Positions 1-13,300 of a DNA stretch of 64,000 nt are shown here, in pieces; the first letter of the stretch is position 1; every line of letters starts with the position of its first letter. Origin of the DNA: Tanypteryx hageni. Taxonomy: Eukaryota > Arthropoda > Insecta > Odonata > Petaluridae. The stretch lies in contig CM054115.1 of assembly GCA_028673005.1 (NCBI GenBank), forward strand, positions 57,623,407-57,687,406, in the 5' to 3' direction. A program made the position numbers and the translations under genes. Below the pieces are notes generated by a model. The model saw only the letters and a list, made by a program, of their open reading frames with translations. It ran no database searches and was not told the DNA's origin.

Positions 1-44
1 ATGAGTGTGCTCGTTAGTGTCAGTATTGAGAACAGTAATAATCT

Positions 45-131
45 TACCTTTGGTGTATAAGACAGGCTGATTTTTGGGTTCATTTCTATGAAAAAAAGTG
101 CATCTTATATACCGAGAAATGTGGTATTTCT
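45..131. repeat. Hairpin MITE copy 1 (GTATAAGA family)
   Basis: Imperfect inverted repeat. The left arm reads CTTACCTTTGGTGTATAAGA and the right arm, reverse-complemented, CATTTCTCGGTATATAAGAT. The same layout recurs at 29348-29442 and more weakly at 30496-30585. It has no coding capacity. Edges are approximate, and no target duplication was recognised. Confidence 0.5.
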
Positions 132-551
132 TTTACTTAACCTTACAAGGGGACTATTTATTTGTAGAAATGTAGTTATACTGTAAAACAATTGCCATCA
201 GCTACCTCAAACTAATGTAACTTCAAGATGTTGATTAATTGAAAAAGAAACTACTAGAATATTACACATTAATACAGTATGTGTAATATGAAAACTAAAA
301 AATATGAATGAATCAAGTACAGTAATATTGTTTTAATTATCATTGACATGATGTCAAAGGTCATGGAGTTTTCATGGATTGGGAGTTTTCAAGCATTTGT
401 TTTGAATTACTGGAGTTTTTTAATTATAGACTTACAGATTAGAGAGGTTCAAATGTATTAGCAAGTTTTACACTGCAATTCATATTGTAATTTATTTAAG
501 AAGAAAAGTATTTGCTTCTTAACTTGCTGAAAGTTTTTCCTTTTTGTTATA

Positions 552-727
552 CAGTTGGTCCCCGGTATTCACAGATTCAGTATGCGTCAATTCACTTATT
601 CGTCATTCATGTATTATGGAACAATTTTTCGGTAATCACTGTTTTTCGTTTCACTTATTCATTAGTCGAACTACTTGCCATGGTGGAATAAGAAGTCGAC
701 AAACACACTAATAACAGGGACCAACAG
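552..727. mobile_element. 176-bp TIR MITE with TA target duplication
   Basis: Begins CAGTTGGTCCC and ends with GGGACCAACAG, inverted repeats with one mismatch, bordered by TA at 550-551 and 728-729. No ORF. A TA target and CAG ends point to a non-autonomous pogo/Tigger or Tc1-mariner-type element. Internal sequence with repeated TTCACTTATTC motifs is not recognised. Confidence 0.75.
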
Positions 728-1516
728 TATTTGTGTATTTCTGTTATAACTCAGTCTTTTCTAAACTTGAGTAGTAATTCTTGTTTATTAATTGAGGCAT
801 TGTATATATTAAAATTAAAGTAGTGAGCCATTCCTTTACTTAAAATGGTGAATTACAAGTTTATAGATATAAAGGTCAGGGTCTAAAATGACTATTGATA
901 ATTCTTAAATATTTTTCTTTTCATATATGCCAATGCGATACGTTTTATTAAGGATAAAACTTTTATTAGCAACTTCAGTTTAAAATCTTAAAACAAAGGA
1001 TTGAAATGGATATAGAAGGTTTATTTTTTATATAACATTCTATGTAAACCATGTTAATATTTAAAAAAAACTTATTTTCAATTGTTTTTATTTGGACTTC
1101 ATGATGCCATATCAATTGAAATTGTATTTTATTCTGCTTTTAAATGAATTATTAATTATGAAATGCTTTCTTCAATAGATTATTTTTGCATATCCATCCA
1201 ATTTTATTATTTAATTGACTTTACAATAAAAATTAATATTCAGCATAGAAATTCTTTGGAATTTTTCCTAGATAAGCTTTGGTAGATACTGTAGAAAATG
1301 TAATTTAGTAATTTTAGGAAACTTAACTTATTTAGGCCAGAAAATTATTTTCATAATTAAAATTTAATTATTTAAAATGTTTGTTTCAGGAAAAATATTA
1401 AAACCTTACTTTTGTTTCTGCATAACTGTGGCTATGTAATTACTTCAACATTGTTTTGTTATTTTTTGCTTAGTTTTATTAGAATTAATGAATTTCATAT
1501 TATGTACCTTTATTTG

Positions 1517-2977
1517 TAGGCTTGCCAACTGTCCATTTTTCGGATGGACAATCCATCTTTCACAAGATTTGTCCATTGTCCATCCCTAACCTCTGGATGG
1601 ACATGATTTGTCCATCTTTCCGTAAATTTTACCATTTACTAGTAATTATTTTGTATATATAATAATTCTAACAAATATAATAATATAAATAATAACTATA
1701 TTTTGGTAACACTAAAGCTGAACACAACTAAGTTGGCAGCTCGTGGTCATGAGTTCATTTGCCAGTCCATGCATTGACTTTAAAAAATTTTTGTTCTCAC
1801 GATTTCAGTACAGCTGACTTGTCAATGTGATTAAAAAGATTTGGGAAATGTCTCCAGCTGTGGAAATTTATTTATTATTTGTTAAGCATGTTTTAGAATT
1901 TTTCAAAACAGCTATTCTATAGCACTAGAATGTAATCCAACTACTGTTAGCAATGTTTTCTCCATTATATTGGAGCTAAAAAAGCCAATTATAAAATTGC
2001 CTTGATGAGTTCTTTGGATATACTATTTGTCAAAAATTTCAAAAAGGTCTACAGGAAAGAAAAAAATAAAATTAAAGCAGATTTTAAAAATTTCTATAAA
2101 TCTGCATTGCATTATCCATTTCAACGAAAAAACGGGAATGCTTTCCAAATTCTTGTTTTAAAAAAAGTATATTTTCCCTACATTAAAATTTTGTGGAAGT
2201 TATTAAAAGTTTCAATTTGAGAAATAATGCAAATTTAAATATGAATTAACTGTTTGAAGAAATTATAACAATAAAAACAAGTTTTGATGAAATTTCGCAA
2301 ACTAAAGATTTTATTGATGCAGTGTATTCAAGTAAAATATGACACATTATCCTGAAATCTACAAATTTTGAATTTGAAAATATTTTGTCATTTCTTACAT
2401 TATGAGCATATCTAGTACATCAGCTTACTGTGAGAGAATTTTCAGTATCATGGGTACAAAGTGGTGGAATGAACAGAATCGATGCCTTATAAAATAAATC
2501 TAAAATGTGTTTCTAGTCTCTCTTAATTTTTCAGAAAATTGTACTGAATTTTTAAATTTATAAAAATTATCAAACCTTTCTTAAATCTAGTAAAAGGAAA
2601 CAAATATATAACATTAAAAAATATTCTAAAACATTTTCTGTTGAATTAAAGAAAAAATAAATAAACTACTTGTTTATTGAATTTTTCAGTATGATATATG
2701 TTATTCACCAGCTTTTTGTTTATATATTTTTCATTTTAATTCTTTATTTATTTATGTTATGAACCAAATTATATTTTTTAAATTAATACAATACATAATG
2801 AATACACTATTAGATCGATTGAAAATTGGTTTTTAAAGTGACGTTGAAAAAATTCTATAAACTTGATAAAATGAACTACCTCCTCTCTCCCTCCCCTTTT
2901 ATTTTATCACCATTTATTTTATATTCTTAAAACTTGAAAATGTTCATCTATGGGGATAAATAAAGTTGGCAACCCTA
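1517..2977 (+). mobile_element. hAT DNA transposon relic with perfect 8-bp TSD
   Basis: The termini are TAGGCTTGCCAACT (1517-1530) and the inverse of TAGGGTTGCCAACT (2964-2977). They are flanked by identical 8-bp copies of TTTATTTG at 1509-1516 and 2978-2985, the hAT hallmark. The left end holds several inverted copies of a GGATGGACA motif. Near 2402-2497 a frame reads SSTSAYCERIFSIM, matching the C-terminal dimerisation region of hAT transposases. The remaining transposase has decayed, and an AT-rich frame at 2002-2220 is probably part of it. Inactive, but its ends are well preserved. Confidence 0.88.
2402..2497 (+). pseudogene. hAT transposase C-terminal (dimerisation) remnant
   Basis: Reads MSISSTSAYCERIFSIMGTK then WWNEQNRCLIK and a stop. 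hAT dimerisation domains typically have a Ser-x-Ala-x-x-Glu-Arg-x-Phe-Ser core followed by a Trp-containing Arg-Asn segment, both visible here. The upstream catalytic part cannot be read through stops, so this is a broken gene. A similar fragment lies near 41310-41400. Confidence 0.75.
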
Positions 2978-4235
2978 TTTATTTGCCACAGCTGAAGTTA
3001 TGCAATATTATCTTGCATTTAAAAAATTTCAAAGTCAATGCTAAAAGATCCAAATGTTTGAGTCTTTGGCTAATGCCATTTTTTTAAATTATCCTTACAA
3101 AATTATAGGAACCATTATTTACATCTGCAAAACAAAAGTAGTTTTGTTTGTCATGAACAAATAGAGAACTGAATAATATAGTAATTAATGCATAGCTATA
3201 GCCTATAGCTAATAAAGTCATTTAGAAAATAACTTGATTCTAGATTTTCCATGCATGTTCAAATTGGCCTACTTCTCTCTTTCTCTGCTGTATGAATTAT
3301 TTATATTAATCATAGCTCTATTTTAACTCATTTTGCATGAAATTCTTTGTTGCTCAATTTATTACCTCTCATGTTTTATTTCCTTTTATACTATGCTTAT
3401 TGATGCTTGCATTTCTATCCTTTGGCTAATTTGTTATCTCCTATACCTATGTACTTCTCCATCACTTTCAATGTGTTCTGTTCATGAAGTTATCCAATTC
3501 AAGCTTTCAGGTGAGAATTTTATTGTGGAACCATGCTACCTTTTCACAATTTGTTCATTTTATGTGGTATGCATTAAAATGATAGCAATGAAATCCCAAA
3601 AAACCATATATTTGATGGTGGTATTTTTATTGTAGTTAGGATTAACCTTTCAGTTTACTCTGCTCTGATGAAATGACCACAGGTTTCTAATTCATTTATA
3701 ATGAATGCATTTATTTTTAAGGAACTAAAATTTAACCCTTTTGTTTTTATCACTCCATTTTTTAATAAAAGCATACTGTACTGCTTGTAACAATTGTACT
3801 AGTACAGAGCATAATTTTGTGTGGAATTTGGTTAGCTTTCAGTGAGAATAATTTACTTGAAATATTTAATATTCATGATAAATTTGAAAACTAATTAATA
3901 TATCACCTGCAAAAAGTTTTGCAAGCATTCTTTTTCTTATCTTGATCTTAATGTGAATAATTAAATCAAATCATATTGTTCTGCTATAGGCTTTTCCAGT
4001 TTCTAACCCAATTAAAACAGTCGACTTGATTAACCAAAAAATCCATTTTACATTTTTAATTGTTAATTTTCAGGAATAACTGCTATTTAGATGGCCCTGC
4101 CTTTAATTAATTTGTGAATTAATTTTATTATGCTTTTAATTGCACATAAATAATGATTTTGTAGCAATTCTAATTGAGAAACAACATAAGAGAATGAACA
4201 TATCTTCTAATTAGTTACTTTTTTATCTCATCTAG

Positions 4236-4338
4236 GCAAGGAAAAAACAGGATGGTAGTGATGACATTGAACCATCTAAAGAAAGAGAAGCTCTAGCTCC
4301 AGAAGGTATCTTACCATTACGAAACAAATCTTCAAAAG
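4236..4338 (+). CDS. scrib: scrib exon 1 of window: linker before PDZ1
   Basis: Encodes residues 1-34 plus the first base of codon 35. The acceptor is the pyrimidine-rich TTTTTATCTCATCTAG and the donor is AAAG|GTATGT. The peptide starts ARKKQDGSDD and is charged and disordered, with KEREALAPEG in its middle. It continues in phase into exon 2 through a split Gly codon. There is no domain in it; its assignment rests on frame and splice fit with the PDZ1 exon. Confidence 0.8.
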
Positions 4339-7300
4339 GTATGTTACTTTATTGTAAATGTCAATTTCTAAAATTAAAGATATGTTTTATTAGGATAAGT
4401 ATAATTTCTTAAATAGTTTTACAGAAAGAAGGCCTATAAATTACAATAAAAGTATATGCATATTTATTTGATTATTTTTCTGAAACATTATAATACATCA
4501 CAAAATCAAACCAATTGTTCATTAATTATTAAACTACAAACAACATATTGCTATATAAATTAAGCCAGAATCTATACTCTTCATGGTATCCTGACAGATT
4601 CTTTAAATATAACAAGATCATATGAAAGTGAAAATTTTTTCGAAATTAGTTTTAAATTTTTAATATCAATTTTTTATTTTGTAATCTAGAAAATTATAAA
4701 TACTCATTTCACAAGAGAATAAAGAGTTTTAATTTTTTGTCAGGTGTTGAAGGAGAAAGCTCAAGACCTGTTGCAGATGGTCAAATGACTATAAAAATAG
4801 AAAAGACAGCTTCTGGTTTAGGTCTATCGATAGCTGGAGGCAGTGGCTCAACCCCATTCAAAGGAGATGATGATGGTATATTTGTTTCACGAGTCTCAGA
4901 AGGAGGACCTGCACATCTGTCTAACCTTAAAGTGAGTTCAATAAAGCAGATCAACCATGAAGCATGAGGCAATTCAAGTGCTGTGTAACAATATGCAATA
5001 CTATATACAGTAAAACCTTGTTATTTCAAAGTTCAAGGAACCACAAAAATATGACTTCGAATTATCCAGGTTCGAAATAAACCAACTTAAAAAAAACGAA
5101 ATTTCTTACGATCCGCTACTTGGACAGTAATCGCAATATAGTCTTATCTATCCATTCTGCTACAAAACTTATTGACCTTACCAGTTTGTACACATGGCGA
5201 ATTAATTAACAGAGCTGAAGTAACCACTTAATTCATGATTCACGAACACTACCACGTGTGAAAAATAGGCTCAAGTGAACATCCCAATTTTCCCAGTGTG
5301 TATTTCAGGATACTCTTTTACGCCACATTTTGGAAGAAAAGACTTTCAACCGCGCATACTAAGCCAAAAGATTATGAAAATGCATACGAAAAAGACTGGG
5401 AAAACACTCATGCGAAATATTGTATAGAAAATCGATAGGAACCATCACGTAGTATTTCTCTCCAATTTCGTTCAAACATTCCATGCCATCAGTATGGTCA
5501 AAAATAATCAAGTAATTATTCTTTTTAGCTCTAGACAATTTCATACATTGTATTGCAATTTTATTTCCTTCCATATTACACAGCTGTAATAAAATATACG
5601 TGCTCTCAAAATAACGTAGTCCTGCATACTAGGTAATCCGCCAAGATTGCTAAATTTCTTAATTTATTTGAAGCAATAAATTTTCTTAAATCAGAAAAAC
5701 CTTGATATAGTTCAAAACAGTAACCTTGGACCTTCCTATTGTGCTTAATTCTGCAATTTTTACAGTTTTCTGTTTACCTATATTATACGTCAAATTTTGT
5801 GATTGAATTTTCGTGTAGTTATGCGAATTGTGGGTTCTAAAAACCCCTATTCAATGCTGAGACTAACTGAACCTCCGCATGAAAGCTGTGTGGTAGAAGG
5901 GGATGCAGGCACCGTTTATCTGCTTTGTGATGTCCCTCACTCTTGAAATGAATATAATATTTTTTCTTATGCATCAACACTTGAGAGCTACAGTAAACTC
6001 TCGATTATCCGGCACCCCTCGGGACTAGAGTAGTACCAGAATAACGAGATTGCCAGATCAGCGAGAGGCAAAATTTTTAGTATATGTTCAAGGAGATAAC
6101 ACACATGTATTAACCAAAACAGTCAGACTTGAGGAATACAATTCATTTGCCACCCTCAAATTCTACGTAAATTATTTATAAATAACAAAAAATGACCATG
6201 AACATTTAAATCCGATGCATGTGTTAAATGTGCAAGGGAATTACACGTTGCATACAGACACATATGTATTTAGGTGTTATATCATAGGTTTCATTCCCAG
6301 GTTCATCATTTATTAGGTACTTATCTGAATTTTCGAACCATAGCGGAATTAAATAATTATAAAATCATCTCCGGGAGGCTTCTGTAGAAATAGCAAATGC
6401 AGTGACTGAAGATTTATGGAAAAATAATGCTATAATAATGTAAGATACATGCTTTGTTACTCTTCCATAGTACTTTTTGAATAACATTAAATTCGTTCAT
6501 TCAAATATTTCGTATGCTTTTAAGTTCGTCTCTGTTTTGTCTCTCTTGAGTGGTAGCTTAACTCATGGTCATAGAATTAACGTTAATTCTACACGGGTAT
6601 AGGCATCCGCATTAACTCATTTGTTTTGTGAAGGAACAGAGGAACAGAAGCAATTTTGATAATGCGTTGTCGAAAACAACCAGGCTCTGTGGTTTTCATT
6701 TAAAAGAGGTTATTGGAGACAGCTATCATTCTTCGTGAACTAGAAATAATTAACAAAGTTAATGCAAATATTGGCCAGCCCTTATTATTTAAATTTCACG
6801 GTTCCAAAGTTTTACAAAAACCGACACGTAATTCAACCTTTTTGGCAAAATAAATCTCTTTCTTTAATTTACATTACCATTTCCATTGAAATAAATGCAA
6901 TTACCCATCTTTGTGTACAATACCACTGCATCGTCGTCATTTAACAGAATTTGTTTACTTAACCTTCTAAATACAAATTGCAATTAACAATTTAGCACAA
7001 ACGTCATGGATGTTGTCGTAACACAAAACACACATCACAGGAAATACAAACAAGAAATTAAAAAAAAGAAAAACATATAAAAGAAAAATATATAAAATAA
7101 AATTATATAAAATAAAAATACAAAATAAGAAATAAGAACAGAATTGGGTGGATAATACCAATCAAACATTTTACTTTTCGTGGATGCTCCTTATCGTAAT
7201 AAACCGAATTACCCTCTTTGTGAGTACTGATACACTTTATATACGATTTCTCTTGCTTATTTGTGCAAAACCTTGCATTTACTTCCTTCGCTCTCCATTT

Positions 7301-10300
7301 TAGAACACCACAAGATGGTACTATTTAAATCTCAATCATAAAACATGCAAATAAACACGAAAATCATGCCGCAAATGTACAAACCGCACCCCAAAAACTG
7401 CTGTAACTGACTGACGCTGATTGGACAAGTGCAGGAGTGAGAGAAACCATGTGACATTCCTGACCTGCGCATCCAGTTGACACCCGCCTTCGTTCGTGCT
7501 CCCTACTATAATAGTCCTCTATGCTGTGGCTCTCAACGATTAGTTAAACGTAAATACAAATTTTAAACTAATAGTTTAATTTTTCCATTACGTAAAAGAA
7601 ATTTACATGGCCTGTGTACTTCAAACTTGGTTCAATGCCCTCAATTCTCATCCAACGCGACAGTATTTCCATCTTGCTGCGAAATGCGGAAGTTTGCGCT
7701 GTCATTACAAAAAAGTGCCATAATAACAAGAGTGCCGGATAAACGGGTGCCAGATTATCGAGAGTTTACTGTATATGGAAAGGGAGGAGGAATGGTCTTC
7801 GGATCTGGGCTAGTGCTTGGTTCAGCATTTCTTGAGAACAATATAATAGGAGTGAGAGAGAAACACTTATCTGACATCAATGCACAAACAAACCCATTCA
7901 AAGATATTTACGATGCTACCTCTTGACCGAAAGCATTATCAGAGCGCATGGGAAGCGCTCGGATCGCAAAAAAAATATTCTCTTGCTGCTCTGAGGGAAA
8001 CATTTATGCTGTATGGAGGCAGCTATTGTTCGTTAATTTTACGTTGTTACTTTAGTTTAATTTCTAAGAGATTAAAAGAGTCGAACTTATCATGGCGTCA
8101 ACCAATAGAAAAATGCAAGTGATACCTGGTGGTGAAAAGTAGACGGAAATCTTACTTGAAAGAGATTCAGAAGAAAGTGAATTCAGAGAGTGATAGTGAG
8201 AATAACATCGAAGATCATGCTCAAATTACTAAGGTAAACCTATATTTTTGGCATTTTTTTGTTGAGTGGGCAAATACGAAACTTCGTCTCTCCTATCACT
8301 GAGCGCTTCTAGCATCTTTGTTTATCCTTATTTGAAGTTTTTTCTGAAAAACTTATGGAGAAGAGGTAGAGATCTACGATAAAGCAGTATACATGAAGTA
8401 ATCCGAGAACCTGGAGTAAAGAAGGTCTAGTGATGCAAGGATAAGATGATTTCTCTATTTGTATCATCTAAGATTTTATTTCACGTTGACTATTAAATAA
8501 GTAAAAAGAAGTTACCTGTTTGGGAGGCAATGTATATTTTGTTTGCGAGAAATGGAAAACAAAAATGCGATGCTTTTGTCATGTGCGCGCACGAACTTTC
8601 CACTTAAACACACAATATGGGTAAAGGTTTCGAATTAAACAAAATGTTCGCGAGTCACCAGACCAGATCATGACTTTGAATTTCATTGTAGATGTATTTT
8701 GATAATCCATACTAAAAAGTATGCAAAATCCTATGATGTTGGCCGGGGACTGCTCTTAACTTCGAATTACACGCTATTTCGATTTATCCGGGATCGAAAT
8801 AACGAGGTTTTACTGTATATATATGTGTGTGTGTGTGTGTAAGTATTTTACATCCTTGATATGCATGTAGAAATAATCTGTTGAGTGTATTTATTCACTA
8901 TGCGAGAAGGTATTTAAAATCAACTTATACAATTATCCTTTGATATTTGCATAAAATAAAATTTGATAATTATCCTTGTGGTATGACTCAATTGACAACA
9001 AGATTAAACATTATGCACCTACATAACATTGCTGTAATTGTTATTAAATGTAGTTATTCATAATTTTAACTTTTTGATCTTTTATTTGTAGGTTGGAGAT
9101 AAGGTGCTTTCAGTAAATGGTGTGTCCCTAGTTGGTGCTGACCACTATGAGGCAGTTGCTGTTCTTCAAGGAGCTGGAGAAACTCTCACATTGGTTATAT
9201 ATAGAGAGAGTGAACCAACTGGTGCACAGCCAACAACAGTACAAAATACTGCACCATTGATGCCAAACCATTATGGGTATCATTACCAGGACAAGGTATT
9301 AACTAAAGCCATTTGCAGATGATGTCCTTATTTTAGGAAAAAATAGAATATTTTAGAATTTTTCTAATCTGATCTCCAAAAGAATGTGTTAGTTGCTTAC
9401 AGAGACCGACAAAAGAAAATCATTAAATATTTTCTTCGAGCAAATCCATGACCTAAAGAGGTGGACTGCACAAGTATTTCATCAAGCACATTTTAAATTC
9501 TGATTTATTAATTCATTTTCTAACAGGTGTCGTCTTCTACCCCGGTGCCTGGGAGTGTGAGAACATCGGGTCAATCTGGGTTTTCCACTGCCAGTCACTC
9601 GAGAACCACAACACCCGACTCTGCCTCATCCGCATCTAACGTTCACCCATCTGCGTTTGATGGGGTGCGCCCTCCCTCAAGTCTCTCTTCTCCTGCTCTG
9701 GATAGTGTGCGTAGGGTGAGTGATATTTAATTAACTTGCTCTTTTGAGTTTTGTGAAAAATAATTTTCATCAATCCATGGCAATTCTATTTCCTTTTATT
9801 CTCAGAAAATAGAAATAGAAACTAGATGATTTTTATTATCATAGCATTTAGGTTTTTGTTGTTCTTATGTTTTTCATCAAAATTACCCAACATTGGTTTT
9901 CCAATTTTAGCATGTTAAAATTTAAATAATTATTTCCTCTTCTTTTCTTTAGTCCTACCTCACAGCTGTTCATAAGCCACCTGTTGATGTGATTCACATA
10001 ACTCTCATAAGGGACCAGAATGGATTAGGATTCAGCATTGCAGGTGGTAAAGGTTCTTCACCATTCAAAGATGGATCAGATGTGAGTAATAAAACTAAAT
10101 TAAACAGAAAGCCTTTAAAGGTGTTAACTTTCCAAGCTGGAACATTACATTGCTCTAATTTTTTTCAGCTTGCACCTAATCTACCATTGAAAAGAACAGC
10201 CATATGCTATTTATCTGCAATGTTGCAACACATTAAAAAGATTTCAATTTTTTTAGCTTAGTCCACCCACTGGCACTGTCAGTCTTCTTACCATCCTGTT

Positions 10301-13300
10301 TTTGAACAACAAGCATGTAAAGATGAGTGTTATTACTTTGTAATAAATATTGTAATTACTTATTTTAATATACAGTTTGTCTTTAACTACTTAAATGCTA
10401 AATTTATATTAATATAACTCAAATTTAAACAGGTTGATTTCCATTTTGTGCCTTTAATTACTTTGTAATACAATAAATATACTTTATAATTTTGTTTTTA
10501 TATTGTTTACATAACAACGAATAAGTTGTTTACATATATTATTCTAATTTGCCTTTCATTGCTTAGAGGAAAAAACACTTGGTTATAATTTTGTTTGATT
10601 TGTTTGTGTAACAAAGAAGTTGTTATTTTATTTTTACAAATACAGTAGTCTCGATTATCTGAGGTAAAGTGAACTAAGCTAACCTCGGATAATGATAAAC
10701 TTGGATAAAATGATAGTTTCATTTTTAGGTATTAAAAATAGGCCTATGTATGTTCTGAAAATTTATTTTATACATATGTAAGTAAACTAAAAGAACAATT
10801 TATTGACATTACGTAAACAAAATTGTCTTTTAACGATTTCTGCTTAACTTTGGTCGATTGCCTTTTGGCCGCCATGTTATGCCACCTTTCTAGCAATAGA
10901 GGATCACCTGGTATTGATTCTTCTTGTTGTTACACATATTGGAGTGCTTTGTCCAGTGCAGCAAGTGTCTCCGTGTGCAAGATATGATTAATTTCCTTGT
11001 TATCATCTTCTTCCTCACTCTGTTCTTCTTTGTTCACTATCATGTCTTCTGTCAACACCTGTTCGTTATCTGCAGCCATCCAATCTGCAATGTCTTCTTC
11101 ATTTAGTGGTTCCAATACTGGAAGATTTTGAGACAAGTCAAACAAGTTGTCTAGTTCTGGCTCTTCTTCAATTTCACTTTCAGTTTCCAAAATCTTTCAC
11201 CAAGATTTGATCAATGTTGATGGCTTGACGTCTTTCTAGACCTCTGCCTCCCAGTAAATTCTTCTACTCCCTCATTGAGCAGTTTTTGAAATTCTAATGC
11301 TTTTACCTGCAACATACATCCCTTTTCCACGCAGCTGGGTAAACCATAGAAATAATGCTTCACCGGTGTTTTCCAATTCACACTTCATTGTTTTTCTTGA
11401 CAAGCACTCACCACTAACACTAGCCCTTTGTGAGCACCACTTTTCAATATCTTCTCTCTTTCTTCTCCAGTCCACTGTTAACTTCACCAACACCTAAATC
11501 GTCAGCTACTTTCTTTAGGGTTTCACCACTATCTAATCATTGAATAGCCTTTTATTTGGTCTCGAGAGACACCACAACATGCTTTTTTTCTCACTCATTA
11601 TTCAGTAGAGTCAAGAAACGTCTAGCTATTGCAGGGTAAAAAGTGATGAATGTCAAGAATAGACAAGTCTGTGGGTATCGAAGTGTAGTTTAATGTCTCC
11701 TTTTTACTGAGGTTCATCGACGACTGACTCGATGATCTGAGCCTCTGTCGAGAGGGCCATGCCTCGGTTACATACATTGTTGCAGTTGAATGCAGCCACA
11801 TGCTTCATGAATCTTACACTATGTATCAACTGAAAACTGAAGTCGCAAGGAGTCATGATTTACGTGTGGTAAATTACCTGTGACCTTGACTGCAATCTAA
11901 TAACGTATTTAGAGGGGGCCACCTGGATTAACATGGAAGCTCTGATAATTAGAGCTTGGATAATCGAGAGAAAGTTGTTCAAATATAAATACATTTAAAA
12001 TAAATTAATTTTGTCACTTTGGTAAGATCAATTTTTGCGCCATGTCTATTGGGCATGTATAATAAAATGCTACATACCTCACTTTATCTCGAATGAATTG
12101 TTTCAAATGTTTATATGACAAAATTTTCATACAAAATTTGTAAAAAGACTGAAATGAATGACATTTTATGAACTTCAACTGCCATTCATTTCTGAAAAGG
12201 AATGAAATAAATGAATAATATATAACAATTTTTTATATGTAGATAATACAAGAATGGCATGGAGTATGTTACATTTGCATTTGAGGATGTCAGCATGAAT
12301 TAGGGATGTGATTGGAAGAAAAAATGAAATAATTAAATTTTATTTTTAATGTTAAAGTTGTTTCTGATACATGAGATTATTGACTATTGTTTTCTTTGGA
12401 AAATAAGTAAGGATTTAGTTACTTTGTTCCTATTTGGAATCATATTTTTACATTTTAAAGATATGAATGATTTTAAAGAATAATAATTGTGAGAATTTAA
12501 CTTAAATAACAAGTAATATATTCCTTCCCGTCTTTTGCACTTGTCTGACATAGAACAGATTTTTTTTCTGGAAATTACTCTGCACTGTTTTAGATTGCTG
12601 CTAAATAATTGGACTACCATTGACTCAATCTGTGATACCCTTGTATCGAAACTAGATCCTTTAGCTAGTCCTCCTTTGTTAAGTAGTTCATAGTGAAAAT
12701 GGATGCTCTAAAAAACATTTCCCACAAGGTTAACCAAAAGATTGAATAACTTTATTTAATATCTTATCCTTTGCATACTGAAAAGTGGACCCACTCACTT
12801 TCTATATTCTTCTTCTCTAGGGGATTTATATTTCGCGATTAACTGAGAGTGGCGCAGCAGAAAAAGATGGCAAGCTTCAAGTTGGAGACAGGGTGATTTC
12901 GGTAAGAATATTACTATTGTTTTCTGACAGACATTTCTCATGACATAATTCTAGAGCCTTAGTAGGGGCTTGAAACGCATTTAAAACTGGACCTATTCTA
13001 AAAATTTAATTTTTTAATGAATGAATTATTTTATTACTATTGCTTATTATAATTTTTAATTAATTATTTAATTTTTAGTAAGTTCTTAATGTTTTGGAAT
13101 GAAATATATTAATATATGCTACAATTGAACCATAGTCATACTGTTTTTTCATTCGGTTTGTAAATATTATTAAGAGACATTAAGATAGTTTTCATCATAG
13201 TGATGCTCCACAAACTTCTATGTTTTAATTATCATAGTTTGATAAATTATTCAACAGAATATAAGAAAGCATTCAGAATCAGTATAAATGATAATAATTG

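Larger units (their letters stand above)
1..4235 (+). other. scrib: scrib intron upstream of exon 1 (5' end outside window)
   Basis: AT-rich noncoding sequence with many stops in all frames. It holds a hairpin MITE (about 45-131), a TIR MITE (552-727) and a hAT relic (1517-2977), described separately. From 2978 to 4235 I see only AT-rich sequence. I found no leucine-rich-repeat exon, so the nearest upstream coding exon must be before base 1. Confidence 0.8.
4932..9091 (+). other. scrib: scrib intron 2 (4160 bp), mostly nested transposons
   Basis: Positions 5008-8815 are an insertion, leaving about 350 bp of native intron. It ends in a short TG repeat and AT-rich sequence before the exon 3 acceptor. 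No host coding sequence seen. Confidence 0.8.
10082..12820 (+). other. scrib: scrib intron 5 (2739 bp)
   Basis: Holds a Tigger relic at 10643-11977. The rest (10082-10642 and 11978-12820) is AT-rich intron in which I see no exon or named repeat. Confidence 0.75.

Noticed and set aside
3333..3635. 100-codon frame in the first intron
   Set aside because: Cys/Leu/Tyr-rich translation of AT- and T-rich intron, with no recognisable domain.
7627..7926. 99-codon frame
   Set aside because: Runs through the right TIR of the nested element 5991-7771 into the outer element; it cannot be a conserved gene.
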